A DNA stretch of 5,663 nucleotides from Pseudomonadota bacterium (GTDB lineage Bacteria; Pseudomonadota; Alphaproteobacteria; Rhizobiales; Rhizobiaceae), in the NCBI GenBank assembly GCA_023422735.1, contig JAFAGL010000209.1, positions 1 through 5,663 of the forward strand, written 5' to 3'. Numbering within the stretch: the stretch's first letter is position 1; each line of letters opens with the position of its first letter. Positions 1 to 5,663 of the stretch are shown here, piece by piece. The notes below the pieces were generated by a model, which ran no database searches, had not been told where the DNA came from, and saw only the letters and a program-made list of their open reading frames with translations. A program made the position numbers and the translations under genes.

Positions 1-354
1 GCCGTAAACCATGCGGCTGAACACATCGCGCGCCAGCTTGTCGCCACCGAACAGATACACGCCGCCGCTTTGCGGATCGATCGCGCCGGGCAAGGCATCC
101 TTCATGACCGCAACCTGCGCAAGCGGATTGAAGGTCACGATTGTGGAAGCAAACATCGCGGTGAAAAGCCAGAAAAAGCAGATCATCACGCCCGCAATGC
201 CGACCCCGGTATCGAACAATTGCCCGTACAAGCCGAGGCGGGCCTTGAAGGTGAAGCTCAGGATGAGAACGATCGCCAAGCACAGCCAGACCGGCCAAAA
301 CTGCTTCAACACGCCGAACACGATGCCGGCAACACTCAGATATTCCAGTTGCAT
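1..354 (-). CDS. DppC-type ABC transporter permease, N-terminal part (cut by left edge)
   Basis: This is the second inner-membrane permease of a peptide/nickel/opine-type (family-5) ABC importer, and it should pair with the DppB-type permease just upstream. The 118 codons from the ATG at 354 stay open to the window edge. Residues 101-118 read LFGGDKLARDVFSRMVYG. This matches the hallmark of DppC-type permeases, usually written HxFGTDxLGRDVLSRxxYG, which sits just before the core membrane domain; here T is replaced by G, and the G of LGRD by A. Two hydrophobic segments precede it, at about residues 20-36 and 52-75, whereas the usual DppC protein has only one there. The gene starts 14 bases after the preceding stop, so the two are surely co-transcribed. 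The ribosome site is weak (GGCGGG, about 8-9 bases before the ATG). The core domain and EAA loop lie outside the window. The family is secure; the substrate is unknown. Confidence 0.9.
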   Translation of the reverse strand, partial: MQLEYLSVAGIVFGVLKQFWPVWLCLAIVLILSFTFKARLGLYGQLFDTGVGIAGVMICFFWLFTAMFASTIVTFNPLAQVAVMKDALPGAIDPQSGGVYLFGGDKLARDVFSRMVYG

Positions 355-368
355 CGAAACGGCCCGCC

Positions 369-1406
369 CTACTGAACGCGAATGCGTGGGTTGAGATAGG
401 CGTAGCCGATGTCGGAGATGAGCTGCGTGAACAGCACCACAAAAACCGAAATCAGCGAACAGCCGAGAAGAAGATCGATGTCGTTATTGGCAGCCCCTTC
501 CACCAGCGCGTAACCAAACCCCTGATAGCGGAACATGGTTTCCACGATGACGACACCTGTCAGCAGCCATGGAAACTGCAGCATGATCACCGTGAACGGC
601 GCGATCAGGGCGTTGCGCAGCGCATGTTTGACGACAACCGAACGGAACGACAAACCCTTCAAGCGCGCGGTGCGGATATATTGCTGCGTCATCACCTCGA
701 CCATCGAGGCGCGCGTCATGCGGGCAATATAACCGATGCCGTAGATCGCCATCGTCATCACCGGCAAGGTGAAATTGTAAAACGTCACGCCCTGGTTGGT
801 GGCAGAAGCCGCAGAGCCATTCAGCCAGCCAAGCCAGGAGGCGAAAATCACCGTAAAGATCACACCGGATACGTATTCGGGTGTCGCCGTCGTCGTGATC
901 GAGGCCATCGACAACCCGCGATCGGTACGCGACCCCTCGCGCATACCGGCCAGAATGCCGACCAAAAGCGCGATCGGCACCATGGTGACCATCACCCAGA
1001 ACATCAGGATACCGGTGGAACCCAAAGCGGGAAACAGCTTGTCGGCCACTGGAACACGGAATTTGGTCGAACAGCCGAACTCGCCTTGCAACAAACCGGC
1101 ATAGGTCGGCTCGGACGGTTCATCGCAAAACCGGAAGCGCGCAACGGCATTGCCTGTTGCCGGATCGATATTCGGCTGTTTCTTGACCACACCCAGCCAT
1201 TGGCCATAGCGGACAAAGAAATTCTGGCGATAGCCATTTCGCTCAAGCCACGATTCGAGCTGCTCGGATGTTGCCCGAGACTCGGTTTGCGTGATCGCAA
1301 GCTTCTTGAGATTGGGCTCCAGATTGACCAGGAAGAACACCACCACGGTCAAAGCCAACATGGTCAACGCCATGATGCCTAATCTGCGCAAAACGAAGGA
1401 CAGCAT
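369..1406 (-). CDS. DppB-type ABC transporter permease, 345 aa
   Basis: This is an inner-membrane permease of a family-5 ABC importer (dipeptide, oligopeptide, nickel or opine type). It forms the translocation pore with the downstream DppC-type protein. The N-terminus (MLSFVLRRLG followed by a hydrophobic run to about residue 28) is the standard first helix. The permease core begins near residue 130 with segments at about 132-154, 178-195, 212-228, 268-290 and 311-332. The EAA loop that docks on the ATPase is clear at 241-274 (YIRTARLKG, then HALRNALIAP). The C-terminal YLNPRIRV is also typical. The periplasmic loop between the first two helices (about 29-129) is roughly 35 residues longer than usual; it carries C94 and C112 and ends in GEFG where the family has GDLG. 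An in-frame TTG at 1439 would add 11 residues. I prefer the ATG at 1406 because AGGGGA lies 4 bases ahead of it and the protein then starts as family members do. Confidence 0.95.
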   Translation of the reverse strand: MLSFVLRRLGIMALTMLALTVVVFFLVNLEPNLKKLAITQTESRATSEQLESWLERNGYRQNFFVRYGQWLGVVKKQPNIDPATGNAVARFRFCDEPSEPTYAGLLQGEFGCSTKFRVPVADKLFPALGSTGILMFWVMVTMVPIALLVGILAGMREGSRTDRGLSMASITTTATPEYVSGVIFTVIFASWLGWLNGSAASATNQGVTFYNFTLPVMTMAIYGIGYIARMTRASMVEVMTQQYIRTARLKGLSFRSVVVKHALRNALIAPFTVIMLQFPWLLTGVVIVETMFRYQGFGYALVEGAANNDIDLLLGCSLISVFVVLFTQLISDIGYAYLNPRIRVQ

Positions 1407-1410
1407 TGCT

Positions 1411-1416
1411 TCCCCT
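1411..1416 (-). promoter_or_regulatory. Ribosome binding site that fixes the DppB-type permease start
   Basis: On the minus strand AGGGGA stands 4 bases before the ATG at 1406. The longer alternative, a TTG at 1439, lies within the base of a hairpin (1429-1444) and has no purine-rich site of similar quality. This supports the shorter 345-residue protein. Confidence 0.7.
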
Positions 1417-1428
1417 GCCGTGAGTTTT

Positions 1429-1444
1429 GCCTTTCGCAAAAGGC
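1429..1444 (-). other. Hairpin ahead of the DppB-type permease ribosome site
   Basis: This is a perfect 6-bp stem (GCCTTT / AAAGGC) with a 4-base loop, ending 12 bases before the ribosome site of the downstream permease. A competing register pairs TTTTGC (1425-1430) with GCAAAA (1436-1441), so two mutually exclusive small hairpins are possible. It lacks the strong GC stem and U-run of a terminator. It could tune translation or protect a processed mRNA end. Function is inferred; the pairing is visible. Confidence 0.45.
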
Positions 1445-1489
1445 GCTGCGGGTTGGGGTCAGGCTTGAGACCTGGTGTGAATTCGTTGA

Positions 1490-1510
1490 CAGGCCGCCAG
1501 TCACGGCCTG
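1490..1510 (-). other. Intercistronic hairpin, 7-bp stem
   Basis: CAGGCCG and CGGCCTG pair perfectly around a 7-base loop between the substrate-binding protein gene and its permease. No U-run follows in the direction of transcription, so it is not a classic intrinsic terminator. Together with the stem at 1527-1547 it probably stabilises the 3' end of the upstream message or limits read-through. Confidence 0.5.
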
Positions 1511-1526
1511 CAACAGAAACGGACGG

Positions 1527-1547
1527 GACGGCGCATGAAGCGCCGTC
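1527..1547 (-). other. Intercistronic hairpin, 8-bp GC-rich stem, just after the binding-protein stop
   Basis: GACGGCGC and GCGCCGTC pair perfectly around the 5-base loop (atgaa on the plus strand). The stem begins 9 bases after the TAA of the substrate-binding protein. GC-rich stems in this position are common in binding-protein-dependent ABC operons, where they slow 3' decay and keep the binding protein more abundant than the membrane subunits. No U-run follows, so it should be a stabiliser or partial attenuator rather than a full terminator. The role is inferred from the position. Confidence 0.6.
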
Positions 1548-1556
1548 GGCAGCCGC

Positions 1557-3209
1557 TTACGCTTCGTCGAGCCAGACCTTGCCGAGGTTCAGCTGCTGCA
1601 TCGGATGCTGGATGTAGTTCTTCACCACCGGCTGATTGTGGTTATAAACCTTGCGCCAGTAAGGCAGGATGATGATGCCGGAATCCTGCAGGATCTTTTC
1701 AATATCGCCCATCACGGATTTGCGCTCTTCGGCGTCCACGATGGACAAAGCCTTTGCCAGCTTCTCGTCGAATTCCTTGTTCGACCAGCCCGTTTCGTTC
1801 CAGGCTTCGCCGGTGCGGTAAGCAAGCGACAGAACCTGCACGCCAAGCGGACGCATGGTCCAGTTGGTCAGCGAATAAGGATACTTCGTCCAGTCGTTCC
1901 AGAATGTCGAGCCCGGCAGAACCGTCCGCTTCACCTTGATGCCGGCTTCGCGCAACTGGGCAGCGATCGCGTCGCCCGTATTCTTGTGCCAGTCCTCGTC
2001 CGAAGAGATCAGCTCGTGCTCGAAATCGGCCTGACCCGCTTCTTCCATCAAAGCCTTGGCTTTTTCCACATCACGGGCAATCTTCGGAAGCTCCACATAT
2101 TCCGGATGGATCGGCGCGACATGGTGGTTTTCAGCCGGAACGCCGGCATTGTTCTGGCCCAGTTGCAGAACGATGGCATTGTCGACGCCAAGCTGCAAAG
2201 CATTGCGAACACGCTGGTCGTCGTAAGGCTTGTTGGTCACATTGGTGCGCGCAACGATGGTGATCGAGGTGGTCGCCTCGTTCCGCTCCAGACCGAGCCC
2301 GTCCATGATGTCGAGATAATCTGGCGTCGTTTCATAATTCGCGTGAACTTCGCCGGATTCGAAGGCGTTGACCGCAGCTGACGGATCCGTGCCGTAGTCG
2401 ACGAATTCGACGCCATCCAGCGGAACGTCGCCGCCCCACCACTTGCCGTCTTCACGCCGCTTGTAAACGACGCGCTGCCCCACATCGAAGGATTCAAGCT
2501 CGAACGGACCAGTGCCGATCTTGTTTCGGATGAAATCCGCGCCGTCATCATCGAACGACGGATGAACCACGAGGCACGGGTAATCGGCCAGGTTCGGGAT
2601 AAACGAGATATCCGGCTCGGTGAGTTTGACCTTGACCGTATGTTCGTCAACGATTTCCGCGCCGTCTTCGCGAATCTTGCCGCTTTCCTGATCGACCAGC
2701 GTGCCCATGCGCGCGACCATAGAGTTGCCTTCAACCGACTTGTCGCACCAGCGGGTCAGGTTGAACATCAAATGTTCGGCGGTGACCGGTTCGCCATTGG
2801 TCCAAACCGCGTTCGGCCGCAGTTTCATGACATATTCGGTAGCGTCCTCGTTAACTTCCCAGCTTTCAAGCAGGTAAGGCTCGAACGTATATTCCGGCGT
2901 GTAATAAACCAGCGCTTCGAGCGACTGGCGCATCGTGTTGGCGATTTCGGTCCAGTCGGCCAGGCGCGGATCCTTTGGCGCCTTGATGAACATCTGCACC
3001 TTGAGAACGCCGCCTGTTTTCGGCTCGGCATCCTGGGCAAGAGCCGGCGTCGGCGCACCGATCATGCCATAGGCCATTGCAGATGAAGCCCCGAACACAC
3101 TAGCAAGCGCAAGAAATTCGCGACGGTCAAGCTTGCCTGCTTTGACCTGTTCCGCTGCCTCATGAATGTGCGCTGGAACCTTATTGCCGTTGTTCTTGAA
3201 GAACTTCAT
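1557..3209 (-). CDS. Tat-exported family-5 ABC transporter substrate-binding protein, 550 aa
   Basis: This is the periplasmic ligand receptor of the ABC importer encoded downstream; it belongs to the SBP_bac_5 (DppA/OppA/NikA) family. Residues 1-58 form a Tat signal with a long, polar N-region. The twin-arginine motif is DRREFLALAS (28-37), followed by a hydrophobic stretch and a likely cut after APTPALA (58), before QDAEP. Mature-domain family marks are the opening GGVLKV near 66; EPYLLESWEVNEDATEYVMKLRP (110-132) with WTNGEPVTAEH (136-146); IGTGPFELESFDVGQ (231-245); and the late LPYWRKVYNHNQP segment (515-527). Length is normal for the family. There are two cysteines, C155 and C212. The start is backed by GGGAG 6 bases before the ATG. 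It is the first gene of the operon and faces a candidate promoter/operator. Peptide, opine, glutathione or metal-chelate ligands are all possible; sequence alone does not decide. Confidence 0.95.
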   Translation of the reverse strand: MKFFKNNGNKVPAHIHEAAEQVKAGKLDRREFLALASVFGASSAMAYGMIGAPTPALAQDAEPKTGGVLKVQMFIKAPKDPRLADWTEIANTMRQSLEALVYYTPEYTFEPYLLESWEVNEDATEYVMKLRPNAVWTNGEPVTAEHLMFNLTRWCDKSVEGNSMVARMGTLVDQESGKIREDGAEIVDEHTVKVKLTEPDISFIPNLADYPCLVVHPSFDDDGADFIRNKIGTGPFELESFDVGQRVVYKRREDGKWWGGDVPLDGVEFVDYGTDPSAAVNAFESGEVHANYETTPDYLDIMDGLGLERNEATTSITIVARTNVTNKPYDDQRVRNALQLGVDNAIVLQLGQNNAGVPAENHHVAPIHPEYVELPKIARDVEKAKALMEEAGQADFEHELISSDEDWHKNTGDAIAAQLREAGIKVKRTVLPGSTFWNDWTKYPYSLTNWTMRPLGVQVLSLAYRTGEAWNETGWSNKEFDEKLAKALSIVDAEERKSVMGDIEKILQDSGIIILPYWRKVYNHNQPVVKNYIQHPMQQLNLGKVWLDEA

Positions 3210-3243
3210 TGGGTGCTCCCGATTGAGTTGCCTTATTTTCGCA

Positions 3244-3269
3244 ACAATTCAGCATCTGGGCTGCATTGT
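3244..3269. repeat. Inverted repeat inside the ABC promoter, candidate operator
   Basis: ACAATTCAGC (3244-3253) and GCTGCATTGT (3260-3269) are reverse complements at 9 of 10 positions, separated by 6 bases, for a 26-bp dyad. It fills the -35/-10 spacer and overlaps both boxes, which is where a dimeric repressor would block polymerase. GntR-, LacI- and IclR-type regulators use sites of this size, but the sequence does not say which family, and no regulator gene lies in the window. Confidence 0.5.
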
Positions 3270-3272
3270 CAA
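3244..3272 (-). promoter_or_regulatory. Candidate sigma-70-type promoter of the ABC operon
   Basis: On the minus strand a perfect TTGACA (3267-3272) is followed after 17 bases by AATTGT (3244-3249), which keeps the conserved second A and last T of a -10 box. Transcription would start near 3237, giving a leader of about 28 bases before the ATG at 3209, with the ribosome site GGGAG in it. The -10 is a weak match, as often in alphaproteobacteria, so the call rests mainly on the -35 box, spacing and position. Confidence 0.5.
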
Positions 3273-3334
3273 AGTAGGCGCTTATTTTTTGTTCCCGAAC
3301 GCAAATCTGCACTGAATGCAGCCGGCCCGAAATG

Positions 3335-3344
3335 CGCATATGCG
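3335..3344. repeat. Perfect 10-bp palindrome CGCATATGCG
   Basis: This self-complementary 10-mer without a spacer lies about 60 bases upstream of the candidate -35 box of the ABC operon. It is too tight for an RNA hairpin, so a protein-binding site is the more natural reading. Ten-base palindromes also arise by chance, and no partner copy was seen nearby. Confidence 0.25.
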
Positions 3345-3424
3345 ACAAGGATCGGTGCTTTTAGGCCAGAGCGGTCTCAGGGCTGAGCCACCCATCCTAA
3401 TCCGTGCTTCTTTTCCGGCGTAAT

Positions 3425-3447
3425 ACAGTTCCTGTTCACAATTCCTG
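3425..3447 (+). repeat. Direct repeat ACA(G/A)TTCCTG, period 13
   Basis: ACAGTTCCTG (3425-3434) and ACAATTCCTG (3438-3447) agree at 9 of 10 positions and start 13 bases apart, about 100 bases before the macroglobulin start. Short tandem sites can bind activators. The period is not an exact helical turn, and chance is not excluded. Confidence 0.3.
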
Positions 3448-3497
3448 GCTGCCGTGAGATCTTATCCCCGTCGCAAAGCAGGAGTCTGCATTGACTT

Positions 3498-3519
3498 GAG
3501 CCGAAAGCGGGGCTCTTTT
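3498..3519 (+). promoter_or_regulatory. Leader hairpin with T-run before the macroglobulin gene
   Basis: GAGCC (3498-3502) pairs with GGCTC (3511-3515) around an 8-base loop and runs directly into TTTT (3516-3519), 28 bases before the ATG. This has the shape of a weak intrinsic terminator or attenuator. A second reading is promoter-like: TTGACT at 3491-3496 with TCTTTT 17 bases on, but that -10 lacks the key A and would leave only a 20-25 base leader. I cannot decide between them. Confidence 0.3.
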
Positions 3520-3547
3520 GCCTCAGCGGATGACGCTGGAGGGTGAT

Positions 3548-5663
3548 ATGGCGATCCACTGCACAGCCAAGGCTGCAAAACGTCTTCGAGGTTTTGTCGG
3601 TGCAGCGCTGATGGGGTTGGTTTTGACCGGCGCCAGCATCGCACAACCGATGAAAACGATCGAAACCACCGAGAATGCCGATTATTTCGGCTTCGATCTG
3701 CGCACCGAAAAAGATGTCACTCTCGATCAATGCGAAACGGTTTGCCTCGCTGACGATCAATGCCGGGCCTTCACCTATAATACCAAGGTGCAATGGTGTT
3801 TCCTGAAAACGGACTTCGCCACGCTGCAACCAGCCGAAAACGCGGTTGCGGGCAAGATTGTCGATCAATCCGAGGACGCTGATCTTGGAGCGCCACCGGC
3901 CCTTGCCTTCGTGTCTGCGGATATCGTGGATGCCGCGCGCCGATATCGCGACGAAATCACGTCGGCCGCCCCTGATGCCTCCACAGGATTGGCCGCACTT
4001 TTGCAACAAGCGCGCGAAACCACCGATTACGACCCGCGCGGAGCAGCCGACAGATTTGTCAATGCGCTCGCCGTTTCGCCAAACGACGCGCAAATCTGGA
4101 TTGACCTTTCGCGCGCGCTGCTGGCATCCCCGACTTCCGGTTACAGCGACCGCAACAAATATCAGAACAATGCGAATTCAGCGGCGCTGAACGCCTATCT
4201 CGCAAGCCGTTCGGCTGCGGACCGCGCTCAAGCGCTTTCCGTTCTGGCTTCCGCGCTCGAAAACAAGAACCAGTCCCGCCCCGCGCTCAGCGCGTATGAA
4301 GCAAGTCTGGCGCTTGTGAATGACGCTGAAGTCCAGTCGGCCTATGCCGATCTCAAGCAACGCAAGGGCTTCCGAATTCTGGATAATTCGACTGATGCCG
4401 ATACGGCCTTGCCGCGCATGTGCGCGCAGTTTTCGGAAGATCTGGTCAAGACCGGCACCGATTACAGCACATTCGTGACATTGAACGGCAAACCGGCCCC
4501 TGCCTTGACCGCAAGCGGCCGCGAGATTTGCATCGATGGGCTGGAACATGGCCAGGAATATCGGGTGACATTCCGCAGCGGCCTGCCGGCGGCGATCGGC
4601 GAAAGCCTGCAAGCGCCTGCGACCTTGAATATTTACGTGCGGGACCGGACGCCATCGGCCCGTTTCACCGGTGACGCCTTCGTGCTGCCATCGGCAGGTC
4701 GCCACGGCATTCCCATGGTGTCCGTGAACATGGACAGCGCGGATCTGCGGCTTTTCCGTGTGGGCGACCGGGCGATTACGCAATTGCTGGCAGGAGACCA
4801 GTTCCTCAAGCAATTGGATAATTACAGCCTGTCCAGCCTCGAAAGCGATCTCGGCGAGCCGGTCTGGAAAGGGTCGATCGAAGTCGACAACGAGCTCAAC
4901 AAGGAAATCGTGACCTCGTTTCCTGTCAACGAAGCGCTGCCCGAGCGAAAGCCCGGCGTTTATGTGCTGGTGGCCACGCCGCCAAACGACAAGAGCGACA
5001 ATTGGGACAACAAGGCCACGCAATGGTTTGTTGTGTCCGATATTGGCCTTGTGACCTATACAGGCTCGGATGGATTGAATGTTTTCGCGCGTTCGCTCAA
5101 CGACGCGACGCCCGCCTCCGATATCGAATTATCGCTGCTTGCCCGCAACAACGAACTGCTCGGAACCGCGAAAACGGACCGGGATGGCAGGGCGACGTTC
5201 ACCGCCGGACTGACGCGCGGAACGGGCGCGCTCGTGCCGGCTGCCCTTTTGGCGCGAAGGGGCGACGATTTCGTTTTCCTCGACCTGACGCGCGCCGGGT
5301 TCGATCTGTCCGACCGTGGCGTGACCGGTCGTTCGCCGGCAACGAACCTGGACACGTTTGCCTGGACGGAACGCGGCATTTACCGCGCGGGGGAAACGGT
5401 TCACGCAGCGGCACTGATCCGCGATGAGGAAGCCAAGGCTGCGGCCTCCCTGCCGCTCACCTTCATCTTCACCCGGCCGGACGGCGTGGAAGACCGCAGG
5501 ATCGTGGCGACCAAAGCTTCGCTCGGCGGCTACGCCGTTGATTTCAAGACGACATCCAACGCCATGCGCGGCACGTGGCAGATGCGTATTCACGCCGACC
5601 CGGAACAGCCCGGACTCGCTTCGCAAAGCTTTCTCGTTGAAGATTTCGTGCCGGACCGGATCG
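3548..5663 (+). CDS. Bacterial alpha-2-macroglobulin with PAN/apple domain, N-terminal 705 residues (cut by right edge)
   Basis: Bacterial alpha-2-macroglobulins are large periplasmic protease traps, thought to guard the cell against foreign proteases and often encoded beside penicillin-binding protein 1C. Residues 1-32 form a Sec signal (KRLRG, a hydrophobic run, then ASIA before Q33) with no lipobox cysteine, so the mature protein should be soluble, unlike lipoprotein E. coli YfhM. Residues about 41-96 are a PAN/apple-like module with C62, C66, C72 and C84. Residues 120-275 are mainly helical and TPR-like. From about 276, beta-rich macroglobulin domains follow: MCAQFSEDL (291-299) and EICIDGLEHGQEYRVTFRSG (326-345) in the first, TDRDGRATFTAGL (543-555), then the MG2 hallmark FAWTERGIYRAGETVHAAAL (604-623), and FLVEDFVPDRI at 695-705. 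The thioester and bait regions lie beyond the window. GGAGGG stands 4 bases before the ATG. The frame is open throughout. Confidence 0.93.
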   Translation, partial: MAIHCTAKAAKRLRGFVGAALMGLVLTGASIAQPMKTIETTENADYFGFDLRTEKDVTLDQCETVCLADDQCRAFTYNTKVQWCFLKTDFATLQPAENAVAGKIVDQSEDADLGAPPALAFVSADIVDAARRYRDEITSAAPDASTGLAALLQQARETTDYDPRGAADRFVNALAVSPNDAQIWIDLSRALLASPTSGYSDRNKYQNNANSAALNAYLASRSAADRAQALSVLASALENKNQSRPALSAYEASLALVNDAEVQSAYADLKQRKGFRILDNSTDADTALPRMCAQFSEDLVKTGTDYSTFVTLNGKPAPALTASGREICIDGLEHGQEYRVTFRSGLPAAIGESLQAPATLNIYVRDRTPSARFTGDAFVLPSAGRHGIPMVSVNMDSADLRLFRVGDRAITQLLAGDQFLKQLDNYSLSSLESDLGEPVWKGSIEVDNELNKEIVTSFPVNEALPERKPGVYVLVATPPNDKSDNWDNKATQWFVVSDIGLVTYTGSDGLNVFARSLNDATPASDIELSLLARNNELLGTAKTDRDGRATFTAGLTRGTGALVPAALLARRGDDFVFLDLTRAGFDLSDRGVTGRSPATNLDTFAWTERGIYRAGETVHAAALIRDEEAKAAASLPLTFIFTRPDGVEDRRIVATKASLGGYAVDFKTTSNAMRGTWQMRIHADPEQPGLASQSFLVEDFVPDRI

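Larger units (their letters stand above)
3210..3547. other. Divergent non-coding control region
   Basis: These 338 bases separate the leftward ABC operon from the rightward macroglobulin gene. I see no credible gene: the short open frames that enter it are antisense extensions of the flanking genes, with no family resemblance. The region is AT-richer near 3231-3300 and holds several short dyads and repeats, listed separately: a promoter with an inverted repeat (3244-3272), palindromes (3291-3300, 3335-3344, 3376-3387), a direct repeat (3425-3447) and a hairpin with T-run (3498-3519). It must contain promoters for both directions. Confidence 0.8.

Noticed and set aside
11..394. Plus-strand open frame of 127 codons
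   Set aside because: It is antisense to the DppC-type permease and the end of the DppB-type gene, has no family resemblance, and the opposite strand carries clear permease motifs.
624..1382. Plus-strand open frame of 252 codons
   Set aside because: Its product is dominated by H, R, Q and D, as expected from the antisense frame of a GC-rich membrane protein; the minus strand holds the real permease.
1407..1439. Longer DppB-type permease starting at the TTG at 1439
   Set aside because: The added 11 residues are unlike family N-termini, and the ATG at 1406 has a good ribosome site.
1605..2381. Plus-strand open frame of 258 codons
   Set aside because: It is a shadow of the substrate-binding protein gene; no ribosome site or recognisable domain.
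2562..3086. Plus-strand open frame of 174 codons
   Set aside because: Antisense to the N-terminal half of the substrate-binding protein; low-complexity RFVH-rich product with no domain.
3291..3300. GTTC-CC-GAAC dyad as an operator
   Set aside because: Four-base arms are too short to separate from chance, although it lies close to the ABC promoter.
3376..3387. Inverted repeat CTCAG-GG-CTGAG as a terminator
   Set aside because: The 2-base loop is too small for a stable RNA hairpin, there is no T-run, and no transcript is expected to end there between divergent genes.
3377..4093. Minus-strand open frame of 238 codons reaching into the intergenic region
   Set aside because: It overlaps the signal peptide and PAN module of the macroglobulin gene on the opposite strand; no recognisable domain.
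4178..5023. Minus-strand open frame of 281 codons
   Set aside because: Antisense to the macroglobulin gene, which has continuous domain motifs on the plus strand here.

Overview
The window looks like chromosomal DNA of an alphaproteobacterium, most likely from the Hyphomicrobiales (Rhizobiales), with a Brucella/Ochrobactrum/Rhizobium-like flavour. This rests on moderately high GC, the codon choice, a twin-arginine (Tat) exported family-5 solute-binding protein, and an alpha-2-macroglobulin with an N-terminal PAN/apple domain. The assignment is inference from gene style; no marker gene fixes it.

The left 3.2 kb is on the minus strand and reads from right to left as the start of a peptide/nickel/opine-type ABC import operon. 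It begins with a Tat-exported family-5 substrate-binding protein (1557-3209). A 150-base intercistronic region with three hairpins follows, then a DppB-type permease (369-1406), then the first 118 codons of a DppC-type permease that runs off the left edge (1-354). The ATPase genes, if present, lie outside the window. Both permeases depart from the textbook layout: the DppB-type protein has an enlarged first periplasmic loop with two cysteines, and the DppC-type protein has an extra N-terminal membrane segment.

The right part is on the plus strand and holds one long open gene (3548 to the right edge, 705 codons seen). It encodes the N-terminal part of a bacterial alpha-2-macroglobulin, a periplasmic protease trap. 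It has a Sec signal peptide without a lipobox, a four-cysteine PAN/apple-like module, a helical TPR-like stretch, and then a series of macroglobulin (MG) beta-domains.

The two units diverge from a 338-base non-coding region (3210-3547). A -35/-10 pair for the ABC operon spans a near-perfect 10+10 base inverted repeat that looks like a repressor operator. The same core (CTGCATT) recurs elsewhere in the region. A hairpin with a T-run lies just before the macroglobulin gene. No RNA genes, mobile elements or CRISPR arrays were seen. Apart from the A2M architecture, the unusual points are modest: ABC permease variants and regulatory structure. No clearly new system is evident.
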